Shown one piece after another: positions 11,524-26,500 of a DNA stretch of 64,000 nucleotides. Under the pieces are notes generated by a model, which saw only the letters and a list, made by a program, of their open reading frames with translations, did no database searches and was not told the origin of the DNA. Every line of letters begins with the position of its first letter. The stretch's first letter is position 1. Both the position numbers and the translations under genes were made by a program. Origin of the DNA: Uloborus plumipes (lineage: Eukaryota > Arthropoda > Arachnida > Araneae > Uloboridae); NCBI GenBank assembly GCA_038373865.1, contig JAXGGA010001180.1, positions 1-64,000 of the forward strand. Direction: 5' to 3'.

Positions 11524-14500
11524 CTTAAGAAATTTTGCTAAAGAAGTGCAGCTTGCAAAAATTGCTTATAATTAAATCATTTTTTTTTTTTAAGCAGCAA
11601 AAAATGTTTTAGTTAATAAATGTCACTGGCAGAGATCACAAAGGACCAATACAAAAGAAAAAGGACAAAAGTCAGCCTGTTTATTTGTTCCTGCAGTAAA
11701 AATTGTTCAACATGATCCTCAGAACATTGTATGGTACAACCAAATCCACACAAGGTCCGTTACAGTTGAAAGCAGCATGTGGAGATGCATTGCAGAAATC
11801 TTCTTCAAATTGGATATGATGCAGTAAAATTAGAAATCGGAGATTTTATGTATTACCTAAACATAATAGATAAGTATCATCGATTATGCCTTTTTTGTTG
11901 ATCTTTATATATGTACAGGCCCTCACACACTTCTCAAATACTAAGGAAATTAGGTAATAAATAGCTATATAGGAACCATGCAAAACAGGAGGACTAATCA
12001 ATTGCTAAAAAATGCCATGCACACGTGCATATGTCAGTTATTAAAAATCCATCACCGAACCTGAAATGATTGCCATTCAAACTCTTGAAAACTTATCTGC
12101 AGAAGAAAATTACTGCATCTGAAAATGAATTATTTTCTTTAAAATATATTATAAAAATTAAAATATGTGTTTGTTTAAAAAAAATGTTATCAGATTATAT
12201 TTACGGCATATGAGTATTTAAATATTTTTAATGCTAAAATACAGGGTTACCCCTACCCTTAATGGGGATGTCACACCACCTCAAATGCTGTACAGTACCC
12301 CCCTAAAATGAGAAACCTCCAAAATGAGATACTGTCCTGTCAAATTACCTGCCTAAAAATAATAGTGCAGTGTTTGCACCATGGACTCCCTGTAAAAAAT
12401 AAATAAATTATACAAAAAAACCCCAAGAAAGTGAAGTGTAGACTTACTTCAGGGCCTGATTACTGTATGGGTCTTCCATATGGTGGGGCAATCCCCCATA
12501 ATCAATGAAATATTTTCCCCCCATCACATATTAAACAGTTTGAGCAGTTGGAGGTGTAGTAGAATCATTTATTGGATACTATTACTAATTTAATACACAA
12601 CATATTTGAAACAACATTGAAACTATCTATTCAATTGCTTATTTTTGTAAAGTAATATAACTGATAGATAATGTATATGTGTATAATGATTTTCATACAT
12701 TGCAGCTGTTGAGGAAGCAACAAGTAAGTACAAAGTGCATGTCAATCAGGTGTTGTTCAACTGAACTTGCTTTCCACATAAACTATAATAAAATATAGTC
12801 TTATCATCAATTCAGTATGAGTGGTTGAAACTTTGAAACATTCATCTATTGATGCGCCAACTGCATATTAGTTCATCAATATTTTACAATAACTAAAACT
12901 TTGAGGTCACAAAAATGTCAAAAGTCATGAAGGTGATTCGTACTTACCAAATCCAGAATAAGACTGAGTACAATTTACAAGAACTAATTAAATGCAACAG
13001 TAGCTTAAAAACCTACCGCATAGCTCTGCTGAGCTTCTCGTAAGTCATTCTTGGATTCTGTTTGCGATCTCCCCAAAGGCGAGCCACTTTATCTGATTGA
13101 ACAAATTTGAAAATTCCATCTTCTCTTCGCTCCCAGCGTATCATACTTGGGTTGGTAGCTGGATTCAGTAGCAGATCTCGGATGAACTCCCACAGCTTAC
13201 CTGTTCCCTTACCTGTAATGACCAGCAAACTTATTGGATTTCATTTGTGATGGCATAGTATAATATAATGCAAGCATTGCTGCTTTTTTTGCAAGTAAAA
13301 TCCATCAATACAGTAGCTGACACTACGAGGTAGACTAGTAATAGATAAATCAACTGTCATTAATTTTAAATGAAAACTCGAGAAAATAGCCATAATAAGA
13401 TGATAGGATGTATTATATAGCATAAGTTTTTTTTTTTTGTATGTTAATTTCTTTATATTATTTAAAAAATAATAATAGCATAAAAGAGAAAGATTTTTAT
13501 CTTTTTGAATAGTTTTAATAGATGAAAATTTAGTTTTGAGTTTTATGTCAATGTTAACTCTTCGCAGTCAAAGAATTTCTCTCCCATTTTTCATTTTGAC
13601 CAGAATCTTCATTTCTGAAGAAATGGTTGGAAAAGTTGATTTCCCCAAATTAGTACTAAACTTTAATGTCTCGTCGTAGGGGATATTTGAGTGGTATGCT
13701 AGAGTTATGATGTTCTCTGAGAGAAGATGACAAAGTGCAAAGGTTTGATTATAGTATTACTTACCTGGAAAACGATCATTTATAATTCCAAAACTATGCA
13801 TAGCAAGTCACAAATGAAAATGAATACCTCGTAAATATTTTCCATCATAAATTAGAAGCTCATTCTCTTTGTATTAAATTGAATCACACTGAAATCCCAA
13901 TTATCGATGTTAATTAATGTTTGGGTTTACACGGAAATCGGAAAATACAGATAATCATGCAATAGCCATTAGTAAACTATTTATAAGTTATAAATGAACA
14001 AAATTATTTATTTATTTTTTTTTTTGACATGCTTTAAAATGTTAAAGTTGACTTTTAATCGACCTCTTCTTTGGAGAAAAAGAGACGTTTTATTATATCC
14101 TCCAATCTAGGGAAAACCAGATTTCTGTTATGAAGAGCAAACGTGTCATAAACCACGTTCCTCAGTTCTTCCGAGAAATTTTCAGATTTTTGTGAGCTTG
14201 TTTTCCAATCCATCATAACAGTTTTAATTTTTCATTTTCATGTACGCAGATGCACAATACTTCAATAACTTCTAAAGGGTTTTTAAAATTTACGAAAAAT
14301 CAAACAAAAGCCTGATAATTGAATAAATTTCAAACTGTTCAGATAACCTGCATATGGAAAATTAGGAGTTCAGTGTAATTCATTTATCCAGAGTAATCTT
14401 ACCTTGCAAATAGTTATCTCGAGGGTTAAAAACGACTATGTTTAAAAAAAATGAATAAATAAGAAATAAATAGATTGATAGTTAAAGACCCTTAACTATT

Positions 14501-17500
14501 AAACATTTTTTTAAAAAATCTTAAAGAACAAGAAAATGATAAAGTATTCAGCAACATTTTCTTTTCTTTCTTTTTTTATTATGAGCTTTCAAATCAAATA
14601 ATCAATTCCGTTCTGCAAGACTTTAAAAAAATCTGCTTTTTTTTTTCAATTTTTTGATTTAAGTCTGCATTTTAAAAGCATTTTTATTCATTTAAATCTA
14701 CTGTTATTCTCATCAATGTTGCATATCAGTTTATTTATAAATTTTTATTAAGATTCAGACCAAAATTATAGGTGAAAAGTAGATTGGATGACGAAATGAG
14801 TGGGCATTGAGAAATGTTGGATGTAAAATTTCCTGCTACGTTCTTACTTAAAAACCGAATTAATCCCGGGTTACTCTCCAACTGAAGATAACTTCTGTTT
14901 GGAAATAAATTTTTATTCTTAATTTTGAGTTAAAGCAAAGCAGCTCTTTTACTACATAGTTTTTCACTTTGTCACATGAGTGGTGCATAGCATCGTACGG
15001 GCTACGTTCGGGTCAATCCACGATAATGAGTAACTAACAGTTAAAATATTAATATACAAAATTAGAAGACTTGATGCAATGTTGAAAAATATAGCGTTTA
15101 GCTACTTTATTATGCTCGAAATAAAACAGTAATCTAATTGTTTTGTCGTAACAGTAGTGGCCTTCCCCAAACTATACCGCATTGCTTTTCAGGTTAAATT
15201 TTTCCACACACGACAGTGAATCTTCTATTCTAAGTAATCGGAAATCGTTGGCGTTTATCAGCGCAGATTTGTGGTTTACTCTCATTTTCTGTATGGGATC
15301 CTCTTTCTCTTATACAGGGGCAGGGGCGTAGCAAGGCGACAGCCCATGGCTTCACCTCTCTAGAGGCCTCGCAACGAAATTTTGACTTACATTATAAAAT
15401 ACCCAAAGATCCCAAATTATCTAAACGTACTAAAAATAATAATATAATACGAGAAATGCAATCAATTTGATTTTTTCTTTGTTGGAAATGAAAAAAATAA
15501 ACTGTTCGTATCATAAACTGCTGAAAGAAATAATCTGTTAGTATCATCCATTAATTTGTAGTAATAAAATATTACTTTCTTCAGGATTAACTCAGGAAAA
15601 TTTTAGGTTTCCTTTGTCGCATAATAATCTAGTTACAAACAGTAATACCTGAAGTTCCTCTACAACTAAATTTGCTTTTTCTTTTTTTTTAACAGGCAAG
15701 TAGACTAAAATGGCATTCTATTATACCTGAGGTTATTCTATTTCTAAAAATCATACCATTATTCACTTTGAGATTAATATTACATCATACCAAAAAAAAA
15801 AGAAAAAAGAAAAAAAATGAAAAAATATTACTAATGAAATCTTTAGTTTTTAGTATCTAAATGAAGACTTCTAAATACTATGCCCATAATTTTTAAAGAG
15901 TAGTAAATAATGAAACTTTACCTTGTTTTCTTCCGAGTTTGCCGTCCTTCTTTGGAGGTCGTCCTCTTCTGCCGACTTTTTTAATGCAGATTCCTGTGCC
16001 TTCTGCAAAATGTTATACATACATCCAAAACAAAAAGAAAGAGAAAAAAAAGTGTGTCAGCGTATGAAAATCATACATACAGGTTATGCACTGAAGAAAA
16101 AAATAAATTGAATCACATTTTAATGAAATTAGGGGCTCCACCCCAACTCGCTTCTCGTGCTAACCCCCGATCGCCGCCTGCGGAGGTTGCCTGTTTACCA
16201 AAGCGACTCTATCACCAATCCACTTTCCGTGGCTTGGCGCGCAGCAATCACAATATCACGATCTTGCGAGAAGCAAAATTACTAACGTTCTGACATAAGG
16301 TTGCCGAGTTTGCAACATCGCAGACTTAACAAGCCCATCATTTAGGGAGGTCAGGGGGGAGGATGCCCTCCTGGCGTTCAGACATTAATGTATTTAAAAA
16401 TATGAGGGAGTTTTTTGTTCTTTTCTGATGGAATAAACAATGGTTAACGGATATATACTCTTTAAATCCCTGAAAGTATTTCAAATGAAATTCCTGTACT
16501 AAGCAATGGCAAATCATGTCGGTTTACTGCGGAGCATGTACTAAACTGGAAGTAAGCACAATGAATATTCTGAAGAAGTCGCTTTGTACACAGTAAAAAG
16601 ACTTCACTGAAACTTTACGGCATAAAGTAGTGGCACATTCACGTTGCCAATACTTTTTCCCGTAAAATACTATTTTGCTGTGAAATTTTATGGTAGCAAA
16701 ACAAACGCTCTGACTAGTTGTGCCAAATAAAAATAGATTCTAACAGTAGGAATCGAACACGCAATCTCTTAAGCAAATGCACCCAAAGCTCGGTATTGAC
16801 ATCCTGAGACTGCAGCTTCGTCCTTATTTTGGACTCCTCAGTTAGGAATAGCCAATGTAGTTTGCTTTACGTCGTGCTAGCGCAATTTTTCCTGATGGTT
16901 GAGAAGAGGAGCGTTGATGTGGAATTACACATTTCACACCATGAGTTACGTGGTGTAACAATCGGGGGCTCTTTTTCCGGTAAATTTTATTATGAATTTT
17001 TTCTCGACTGCGAACACTTAATTATACAGTAATAGTCAGTGGCGCACCCACGACGGGAGCCAAGTTGATTAAGTTCCTCCCAGAAGCCTGAAGACGAGCC
17101 CCTTGAGATAGTAGGGTAAAGATAAATTAAACAGCATCTTTTCTTTTTTTGCCTTGATTATAGAAATTTTCCACGAGAGAGAATCGAACCCCAATCTCCT
17201 TTCTAATTTTACCAAAGATAACTTAAATCTATTTTTCCAGGAAAATTTCTGAAGAAAAGTCACGTGTACTCGCTCTTTGTCCCCAAAAGTAGCTTAAAAT
17301 GAATTTTCGAGACTTCAATTTTAAAGTATTTCCAGTATGGTTTAGGGAAACTCCGCACCCTTTCTTTGCCTAACGACTCGCAAAATAGCTTCCAAATTAA
17401 TTTTTAGCTGGAGAGCTCCCGATTCTCTCCATGTCTACTTCTATGATCACTAAAGCTAATTAAAAATTGCATTTTAGAACCACAATGCTGATAACATTCC

Positions 17501-20500
17501 AAGGAAAACTCACAAATTCTAGTCCCTTAAAATCCTCAATCATAGCTTTAACATGTTTTTTTTTTTTTTTTTTTTTATCCTTCAATTTCAAATACTATAT
17601 CCAAAGGAGTGTATCGAAGTTCCTCACAAAACTCAAAACTTCTAGCCCCTCCAGAAAAAAATCCCGGGTGCGCCACTGGTAATATTTGTTTTAATATTTT
17701 ACTGAAAATTTAATAGTGTAGCTTTGTTAATATTCAAGATATCGGTATACTCTGCTCAGTTTCCAGAACGTTCCTTTTTCTCGCTAAATTTGGCGACATT
17801 TCTTTAAATATTGCTCAGATTAGAGGCCTTATATATCGATTATAGGGAGAGGAGAGAAAATGATTTATGTTTCAAGAAACATGTTTTATTATGATCTTTT
17901 AATTGCTATATTAATTTTTTATTAAATATTTACACTATACGTTTTCGAGTTCGTATTGTCATTTCGGCGCAGCTATGATGGCCGTAGGTAGTAAGTACAG
18001 TTGCCGTTCCTCCAGGGTATACAAGTGTGATAGTTAAACCGACACTGTGGACTTCATTCCTCTTCAGTATTTTAATTTTTAAAATGTTCTTAACTTTTAT
18101 ACAAACATAAATTTGGTATAAATGACGGATCAAACCTGTTTTTTTTTTTTTACATTTGTCGTTGCTCAAAAAATAAAAAAAAAAACCTTTGATATCTACG
18201 AAACACAAAATTAAAAAATTATGTACTCAATCATCGATTTTTTTTCTTTTTCGCAGTTTATAATGAAAATTTATACAACTTTGATAGAGTAAACAAAACA
18301 TTACCCTACTTACGTGGTTTGATGAAGGTTTTCGTCGAAGCATGGTTAAACAACAGGCCAAGATCCGACCTTTCGTTTACTGTGCTGATACTGCTACTTG
18401 CACTTTCACGATCAGAATCTGAAAATACAAAGCTTTTCAACTGAGAAAGATTATACAGTGAACTCTCACTTATACGCCGCTTCATTTATGAGCATTTTTC
18501 ACTTATACGACGATTTTAAATGGTCCTAGCACATTCCATAGCAAAATAATGATAGTATCGTTCGTTTATGCGTCGCTCTAAAGATAAATATTTCACTTAT
18601 GCGCCGAATTTTCCCTAAAATGTATGAAAATTTATTTATTTTCTTTAAAAAATAAGCATTTTTCTTTACTTTCCTCTTCAATCTTTCGCCGTTATTGCTC
18701 ACGGAAGGCATTTTTTCCGCATGAACTAGAGTTCGGAGAGGGATAATTATCTATTATGCATCGTTTTAAAGGGAACAGTTTGTAATTAGGTATGCTATAA
18801 CTTTTGTTTTCTCTTAATCATTATAGTTATGTTACAGTAATTGCCAAACTGTAGTAATATGTCCCTTTTCTATAGAAACATTCTTATTTACTCTCTCACT
18901 AGAACCTATGTTGCGTTTTAGTCCTTAAAAAAGGCTTGTTCAATTATACGTCTCTCTCACGTATGCGCCTTTTTCTGTTGATCCTTAGGGCAGGCGCATA
19001 AGTGAGAGTTCACTGTATTGGAAATTCTATCTTTGCATAAATTATAACAATAACGCAAGGAAATAAATGGAAACCAGCTGTAGGTATAGTGTGTCACTGA
19101 AAACAAAGACAGGTTTAAGACTTTTACACTATCAGCTCAGTTTGGCATCCGCGTCGCATTAGACGGGAATAAATTGCAGCCAAATGGAACCAGATCATTC
19201 CGCGACGAATTCAAATTCAATTTGGGCGATGATGACACTCGTGCACGTCTGTGAAAGATCCGCGGTGAACACCTCAATAGTGCCTTTGCTTTTCAGCTGC
19301 ACACTACACCCATAGCTTGGTGATGTAACGAAGTGCCACACATCGCATACGGTACAAGGTCACCCCTATAATATTGATTTGCAAGAACTGGACACTGGAC
19401 AACCCAGCGAAACGTGTGTGACATGCCTCAGACATCTGGTTTTCCTATCAGGATTGCTAGGAGCCATTTTTCAACAGAACAGCAATCGGTTTTCAGACGG
19501 ATAGGGTGTTCTGGCATTACTTGGATTGCCTACGACTACGAGTTTGATTAATTTAGTGGCATCTTTACAGCAACTGTGTAATGAGATGCCGTAGGACATC
19601 GTACGAAACTTTTATGCCTCATAGCTCAACTGTATCACCTTGTGTATCCACGCTAGAGGTAGCTCAACAAGGTACTAAAACATCCATTCATTTGTGGGTT
19701 TTCTCCATAGTAAATGCTAATTTAGCTTAAATATTTGTAACCACTTTCTTATAATGTTGTCCTTACGTGAATAAAATTTCGGTTCATTCTGGCAACTCCT
19801 TCTTGGTACGTCGATTTTTTTTTTTTTTGCTACGGAATGTAAAGGTTTTTGGATTGCAGAATTTAGTCACTTTCTTACTATTTATGTTCAGAAAGTTAAT
19901 TAACAAGAAAACAGAATGGTGCCTATATGTGTATAAAATGGCAATACATCTAATATCTTTCAAAGCATTCGAAATTGAACGAAAAAAACAGTTTGAAATG
20001 TATCTTCCCAATAATTCAAGGGAAGGATTTTTCTTTTTTAGTTTTTCCTTATTTTTAGATCTATGATTCTGATTGTTTCCTTAATTGAAAAGTTAAACTG
20101 TTCGTTACAGAATGATGCTTCGACCAGTCATGCCGCACTGATTTTTTCTTTAAAAGCAATAAACCTTGTAGGGAAAAATATGTTGTTCTTAAAAAAAATT
20201 TCTGCCATCTAATATTTTTAAATTTTTATCGGACTCTGCTCTTTGGCGTATTAGGTTTAGCCATGTAGCTTAATATAAAGGGTTCTGGGGGGTTAACCCC
20301 AATCTACGTTTGTTGTGTTCCTAATTCTTCTTTGTTGTTGTTATTGCCACTAACTTCTATCCAGCTCTGTATAATTCCAGTACTTACCACATCCTGAATA
20401 TCCTGATGCTGGGCTTGGACCTTGAGTATCAACGGCGAAAACATTATGCCATCGAGAGCATTTGTCCCATTCTACATCTTCTACCAAATCATGGTCAGAA

Positions 20501-23500
20501 GGCAATAGGTGTTGATCTTGGATTGTAGATTGTCCGCCTTAATTAAAAGAAAGAAAGTGCTGGATATAAAAATTGAAATTTGTGGCTTATATAGCATTAT
20601 AAAGTTTATTATTGTACGTAAGTGGATATAAAACAATTATTTACATGATGGAGGTGGAGGATATAAAACGGTAATCATTCACACGAAGTCGAAAAGGACA
20701 TCATAGGGAAGTTAGAGAGCTACAACATGTATTATAGATTACACCTTTACGGAAATTTTATACTTTGTTATTATGCATTCACATATTTAAAGTTATTTCA
20801 TAATCATGAACCATTATGTGCACATTATTTATGATGATGTGTGAATAAACACAGCTCATTATGACATCATGAACGAAACAAAATATGATCATTATCATCA
20901 AGTGAAAATATCTATGAACATAAGCATATATGTATCGCATATATGTATAAATATTAGCCTACAGGGTGCGGACCCGGGACCCTCAATCCAAGAATCATTT
21001 GGGGAAGCTAGAAAATATTATTGGGACTTATATTCATGATCTTTTGTCTGCTATTCATGGAAACTTTCATCATATAAAAAAATATCTCTTTCCTACATAT
21101 TATTTTTACTTTAAAAATTGTGTCCCGTTCATTAGCACCAGTGACCCATGCAAACCCATAACTGAGGCTGAATGGCACAAATGGACATCTTTAGTTATTT
21201 ATTTTTTAATCATTATATTTGCTTTTTACAGGTGAATTTTTTTCAGATTTTAGGATTTCTCTATATTGCTGAATATATAACATATACATATCCTGATAAT
21301 TTTGGGAGGGAAAAAAAACTGATCTACAGATAACATTAAAAAAATAAACGAAAAAGAAATTTACTGTTCAGAACCTATAGTTTCTCATTTATTGCCTGTC
21401 AGGCCTAAAGTTATTAGTACCGAAATATTCTGTGAATGAAAAAACTCACTGTACTGGGCAATCAAATACTGCAAGGTATCGTAGAGGGCACTTCCATACT
21501 GATTGTCGATGGAGCAAAATTCATGTCTTGTCATTCTGCAAAGATCTCGTCCTGTCAGAGTATTGAATATAAGCATATTTACATCCAGGAGATCAACTCT
21601 GTTTTGCGCTGCCCAATGGAATATCCAGTCTATTACTTCTGCTGATTGCCATTGATCTGGTGGTTTGAATTGCCATGGTTTATCGGACTCTAAATCTCCA
21701 ATATCTGAAAACAATTGTTAAAGAAATGTTTAATACATCTTACTCTCATATAATAAATTTTTCATGCGATCGTTATTAAAGCAGTGAGTATAAGACGAGC
21801 AACTTCTTATTTTGAAAAATGTTACGAACAGTGATGTCCGATATAAAGAACTGATACACACAGAGGGTGTTTGTTATACAAGTGGGAGAACCAACTGCTC
21901 ATCAAACGCGGCTTTTATGCATATGTATTTTAAAAAAATTTTTTAACTGTTACTGATACAGTATATTATAACTGAAATTATTTGATACGGATAAATTACA
22001 TTTTTCATTAACAAAGAGATAGTATCATTTATCATGAAAGTCATGGTAATTAAATCACTATCAAATATGAAAAGTAATTCAAGCAAAATGCCTTATGTAA
22101 TAGAATACTACTAATTGAACCCTAATTAAAAAGGCTTTAAACTCGCACATCAGAATTTTAAAACATAAATAAATGAAATAAATACACAAGACTTCAAAAT
22201 CGTGGTTTTTTGAAAATTTTCAATATTTCAAATTTTATTTTTGTTGTTATATAGCTTTTAAGCTTATAATAAAATATGGCATGAAACATTTATCGAAGGA
22301 GCTTAGATTGTTAATGCTTGAGGGGTGAAAAAAGAAAAAAAAAATGTATAAAAATAAAATTCTTAAAACAGGTATAAAAATGGGAGAGAGGAGGTTTTTA
22401 GAATTGTAGCACCATGCAGTTTTTTTAATAGCTCATGATAAGAGCGTGGCATGTGACAGGGGTAGGGTGAAGGGTGACACTTTGTAGCAAAGGAGGAAGG
22501 CAGAAAGGAGGTAAAATTTGCTGAAAATAAAGAGTGACATCTTTTATTCAGAGCCCCTTAAAAATATCCATGCTTTTTTTTCCCTTTGAAAAGGAGCAAT
22601 GCTTTGAAATAAAGATATAAGATATAAAAAGTTGCGTATTCAGTGTATCCAAGATTTTACAATTATTCTCACTGTAATCATCTTAAAAATAATTATTTTG
22701 TACAGCAGAGTAACTTCGACAAATTGTTTGATGCAATAATATTTCTCGAAAAACCCAACGTACCGTCAAAGCTAAATTGCCTTTGGCTTGGAAGAAGATC
22801 TTGGGGAGTACTTGGAGGCATATGGTCATTGCTCTCAAAAACGATTGGTTGGAGATCACCGTAAGATATTTTCCCGTTCTCTTGTTCATAAAATCGCAGT
22901 TGTTCATCCATATATATCGCCTAAAAGAAAACAAAATGCATAAATTGATGTTGCATAAATTATTAAATAGTTTCGCTCCAAATTTTGTATACGTGCTACT
23001 TTATTTTAAAATCCTCATAGCAATAAAAAGGTGAATCTTTAAGTATTCTCTTTCAAATAAACGGCAATGTATTTGGGTAAAACTAATATTATATGTTTCA
23101 GTTCAAATAGCTTGTAATAAGCAACTAGAAAAATTATCAGTGTTCTAGGATAAAAAAAAAAAGTGTCAACTGTGTTGTAGCTATTACGCAATCACAGTAC
23201 GCTGTTACAGTACCGTTAATGCATCATGGTCGTAAATGGCCTCTCATTTAAGACTTTAGACAGTATGTCAAACGTTTAGAAAAATATATATAGCAGTTTA
23301 TCTTGAAACTTCAGACCTACAAAAAGGGTGTAGAGCTTTTTATATTTTTAACCTAAGTTTTGTCTTAAAAGTGAATAAAGGACTAGTACCGAATGGGGGG
23401 GGGGGGTTACAGTACCGTTAACAATACTGCTTGAACCGCTGTTTTACTGCTTCGTGAAGTTCTGATTTTCAAAAAATTAAATGTGTTCAGTAAGTCAGTA

Positions 23501-26500
23501 TAGTTCAGTAATTCAGTTTATTATATATGTGTTCAGAAAAAAAAAAACTTCAGTAATTGTTATGCTCATTGATTTAGGAAGAGAAAATGTCATTATGTCA
23601 TACATGTTTATTTCATTTTATGCCCATATGACACACTCTTACAAATTACATTATTTACACCATGGGTCAAAGGAACAGCAGATAATGACATTTGAAGTAA
23701 AAAAGAAAAGCTGAAGTCCCCCTGGTTAACGGTATAAAACAGCAAACACAGCCTCCGAAACTATAACAGATGTATTTTAGAGTTGATGCTAATTTTTGTA
23801 CGGAGATAAATCTTTAATAAAATTTTACTGCTGACCTTTCATAGAATATATGATTTATAATAAATTGACATATTTCATGCGCCTTTAATGTAATTAGTGT
23901 TTAAGTAATGAGAAGTGTTTCGTTTTTTTTCAAGGAAAATATTAAATGTGTGAAATTTCCCTCAAACATAAGATGGTTTCTAGTTTAGAAAAAAAAGTGC
24001 TATTACGTTGAAATTTACACTATAAGAAAAACTATTGCAGTGATATACTTGCAATACAACAGGAAAAAATAAACCACGCTGTCAGATACGTTCAGATTAA
24101 CCATAAACATCAGAAAAAAACGAGAAAAACAAAATGTTACTTTTTAGTGCCGAAAAAAAAAGCTTGGTTTCAAATAACAAGTAACGCTTTATAAAACTGA
24201 TATTGATCACGACTTCTTATATCATTAGCTCGGACGGTTAGAAGTCGTTTTTAAAGTTGCTGCACATTTTATTTTGAACAATGAAAATTTATAGCTTGCA
24301 TTATTTCTGATAAATCGATAGCTTTTATGTGTCTATAGTGTTCAGTATTCAAATATGACGGAGTTTCGTTTCCCCCCTGGACTACACACAGTAAAAAGAG
24401 TTTACTTAAAGAAAAAACACTGAGGTACGCTGCTTTGAAAACTTTTGAACTCATCAAGGAAAAACAACTTTCGTTAGCTAAAAAATATCGCTATGCAGTG
24501 AATAGCCATAAATTGTCATCAAAGCGGAAATAAAAAACTTTGGTTTTGCACAAGGGAAGGCTGCATCCCTGTTGCAAATTACAAATCCCCCTTCCCCGAG
24601 TTAACCACTGATTCTTGTAATGTTTTAAATTATCTGAAAAATAAATTCAGGTTAATTTGAAGGTTAGTTATATCTAATTCTCAACTTTTAAAGACCAGTT
24701 AAAAAAAAAAAAAAAAACACTAGCCAGAATTCAGAAGAATCTGAAAGTTCTTGCTAATAACGTGGAGCATTGGAAATTTATCAGAAGGAGGAAAAAAGGA
24801 GTCAAAAGTTATTAATAGATGGCGCTGCACTCGTTTCCGACACACCAGATTTAGTTGTTCGTAGACTTGCTGATCAATTTCGAGTTTTCTCTTTTTGGAA
24901 TAATGAGCGGAGCCGAAACTATTATTTTTCTTTTCTCATGCGAAAAATGTTCGTAATACTAGACGCACCAAGAGCGAACATCGGAATTTATTTCGCATGG
25001 GGCTCAAGTTAAATATTATGAGAAATTTCAAAATTTAACCCTCTCGGCACCCTGGACCTCATATGAGGCTCCTACTTTTGAACTCAATTTTGGAAGAAGT
25101 AAACACTTAAAATGATTTTTTTTCCGTCAGTGACTCCACCTATTCATGTAGATAACATATGAGGCTCCTAAGTGAAAAAAAATCATTTTAAGTGTTTACT
25201 TCTTCCAAAATTGAGTTCAAAAGTAGTAGCCTCATATGAGGTCCAGGGTGCCGAGAGGGTTAAATTTGAAAATATTAATATCCTTATTCAAAATGCTACC
25301 ATTTACAAAATGACAAAATTGGATATTTGTTTTGAAAATTAAAGTATATAAAGAAAGAAAAGTGTTGTATAATGACTCTTACATTAAAATATTATTTTTC
25401 TTTTTTGGTAGTAAAAGAGAGAGAGAGAAACGAAAAAAGTGGGAAATTTTCACGTTTCTTTTTCATAAGCAAGTGAAATATTAAATCTTTTTTACTCTTG
25501 TAAATATATTGATTATTACAAATATTTTTGATCAAATGACTGAGTAAATTAAAGCATGCATGTATAATGAATAAATAATGAAACAATAAGTGATTAAGTA
25601 AGTTAAAACAATTAATACATAAAAAAAATAAATGAGTATAAAAGAGTGAATAAATAAGAACATACGTGAATAAATAAGTAAGTAGATGGAAAAAAGGAAT
25701 AATAAATGAAAGAATGTAAAGGAATTAAATAATGAATGAGTTTATAAGTGATGTAATAAATAAATGAATAAGTAAACGAAATGAACAATTTCATTTTACC
25801 CAATTCACTTTATTCCACTTGTACCTGATAAGTCGTTCTAAACAATTAAAACCAAAACATGACTAATACTAACTACATAAGTGTTACTACTTAAAATGTT
25901 AATTGCAGAAACTACATCATTTTATTATAACAAAAACTACAAAAAAAGACTCATACTCGCACCATGAACATTTGCAACTGAAAGAAAGAAAAAAAAAATC
26001 TTGGTTCATTTTCGTTAATTCCGTGTAACAATTATTTTAATCTATGTAACACTTCCGAAGATATGATTTTCTCAAATTGGATCATTCTTTCGTGATAATT
26101 TTGTATATTGTTTGAAGTGAATGTTTCATTAAATGAGGAAACTTTTGAAACAAAGAATTTTTATTAATTTTTCAGAGACAATTCTTGTTGATTGAAGATT
26201 CTATGGAGAAAGAAACCCTTTTTAAAAGGGAAACGAAATACTACGTTAATCAGCAGGAATGATTTTTCATTCAACTTGAATCTTTTTTTTTTTTGATAAT
26301 ATGTATTTTTTCTCTCATGTTTTTCTTCGTAAATGTTATGAACTCAAACTGAATTTGTTTCGAATAATCAAACTTTTATTTCGAAAGATTTTCGGTTCTG
26401 ATATTTTCCATACTAGTTTCTTAGCAAGCAAGAAGAACTAACTCACAAAAGCAGTTATTTAATTCACTTGCAGATTAAGTTACTGAAAGACTGGATAATA

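Noticed and set aside
16054..16293. 79-codon + ORF over the GC-rich patch
   Set aside because: No family resemblance, and it lies in the antisense of an ETS intron. Its length is unremarkable for GC-richer sequence.
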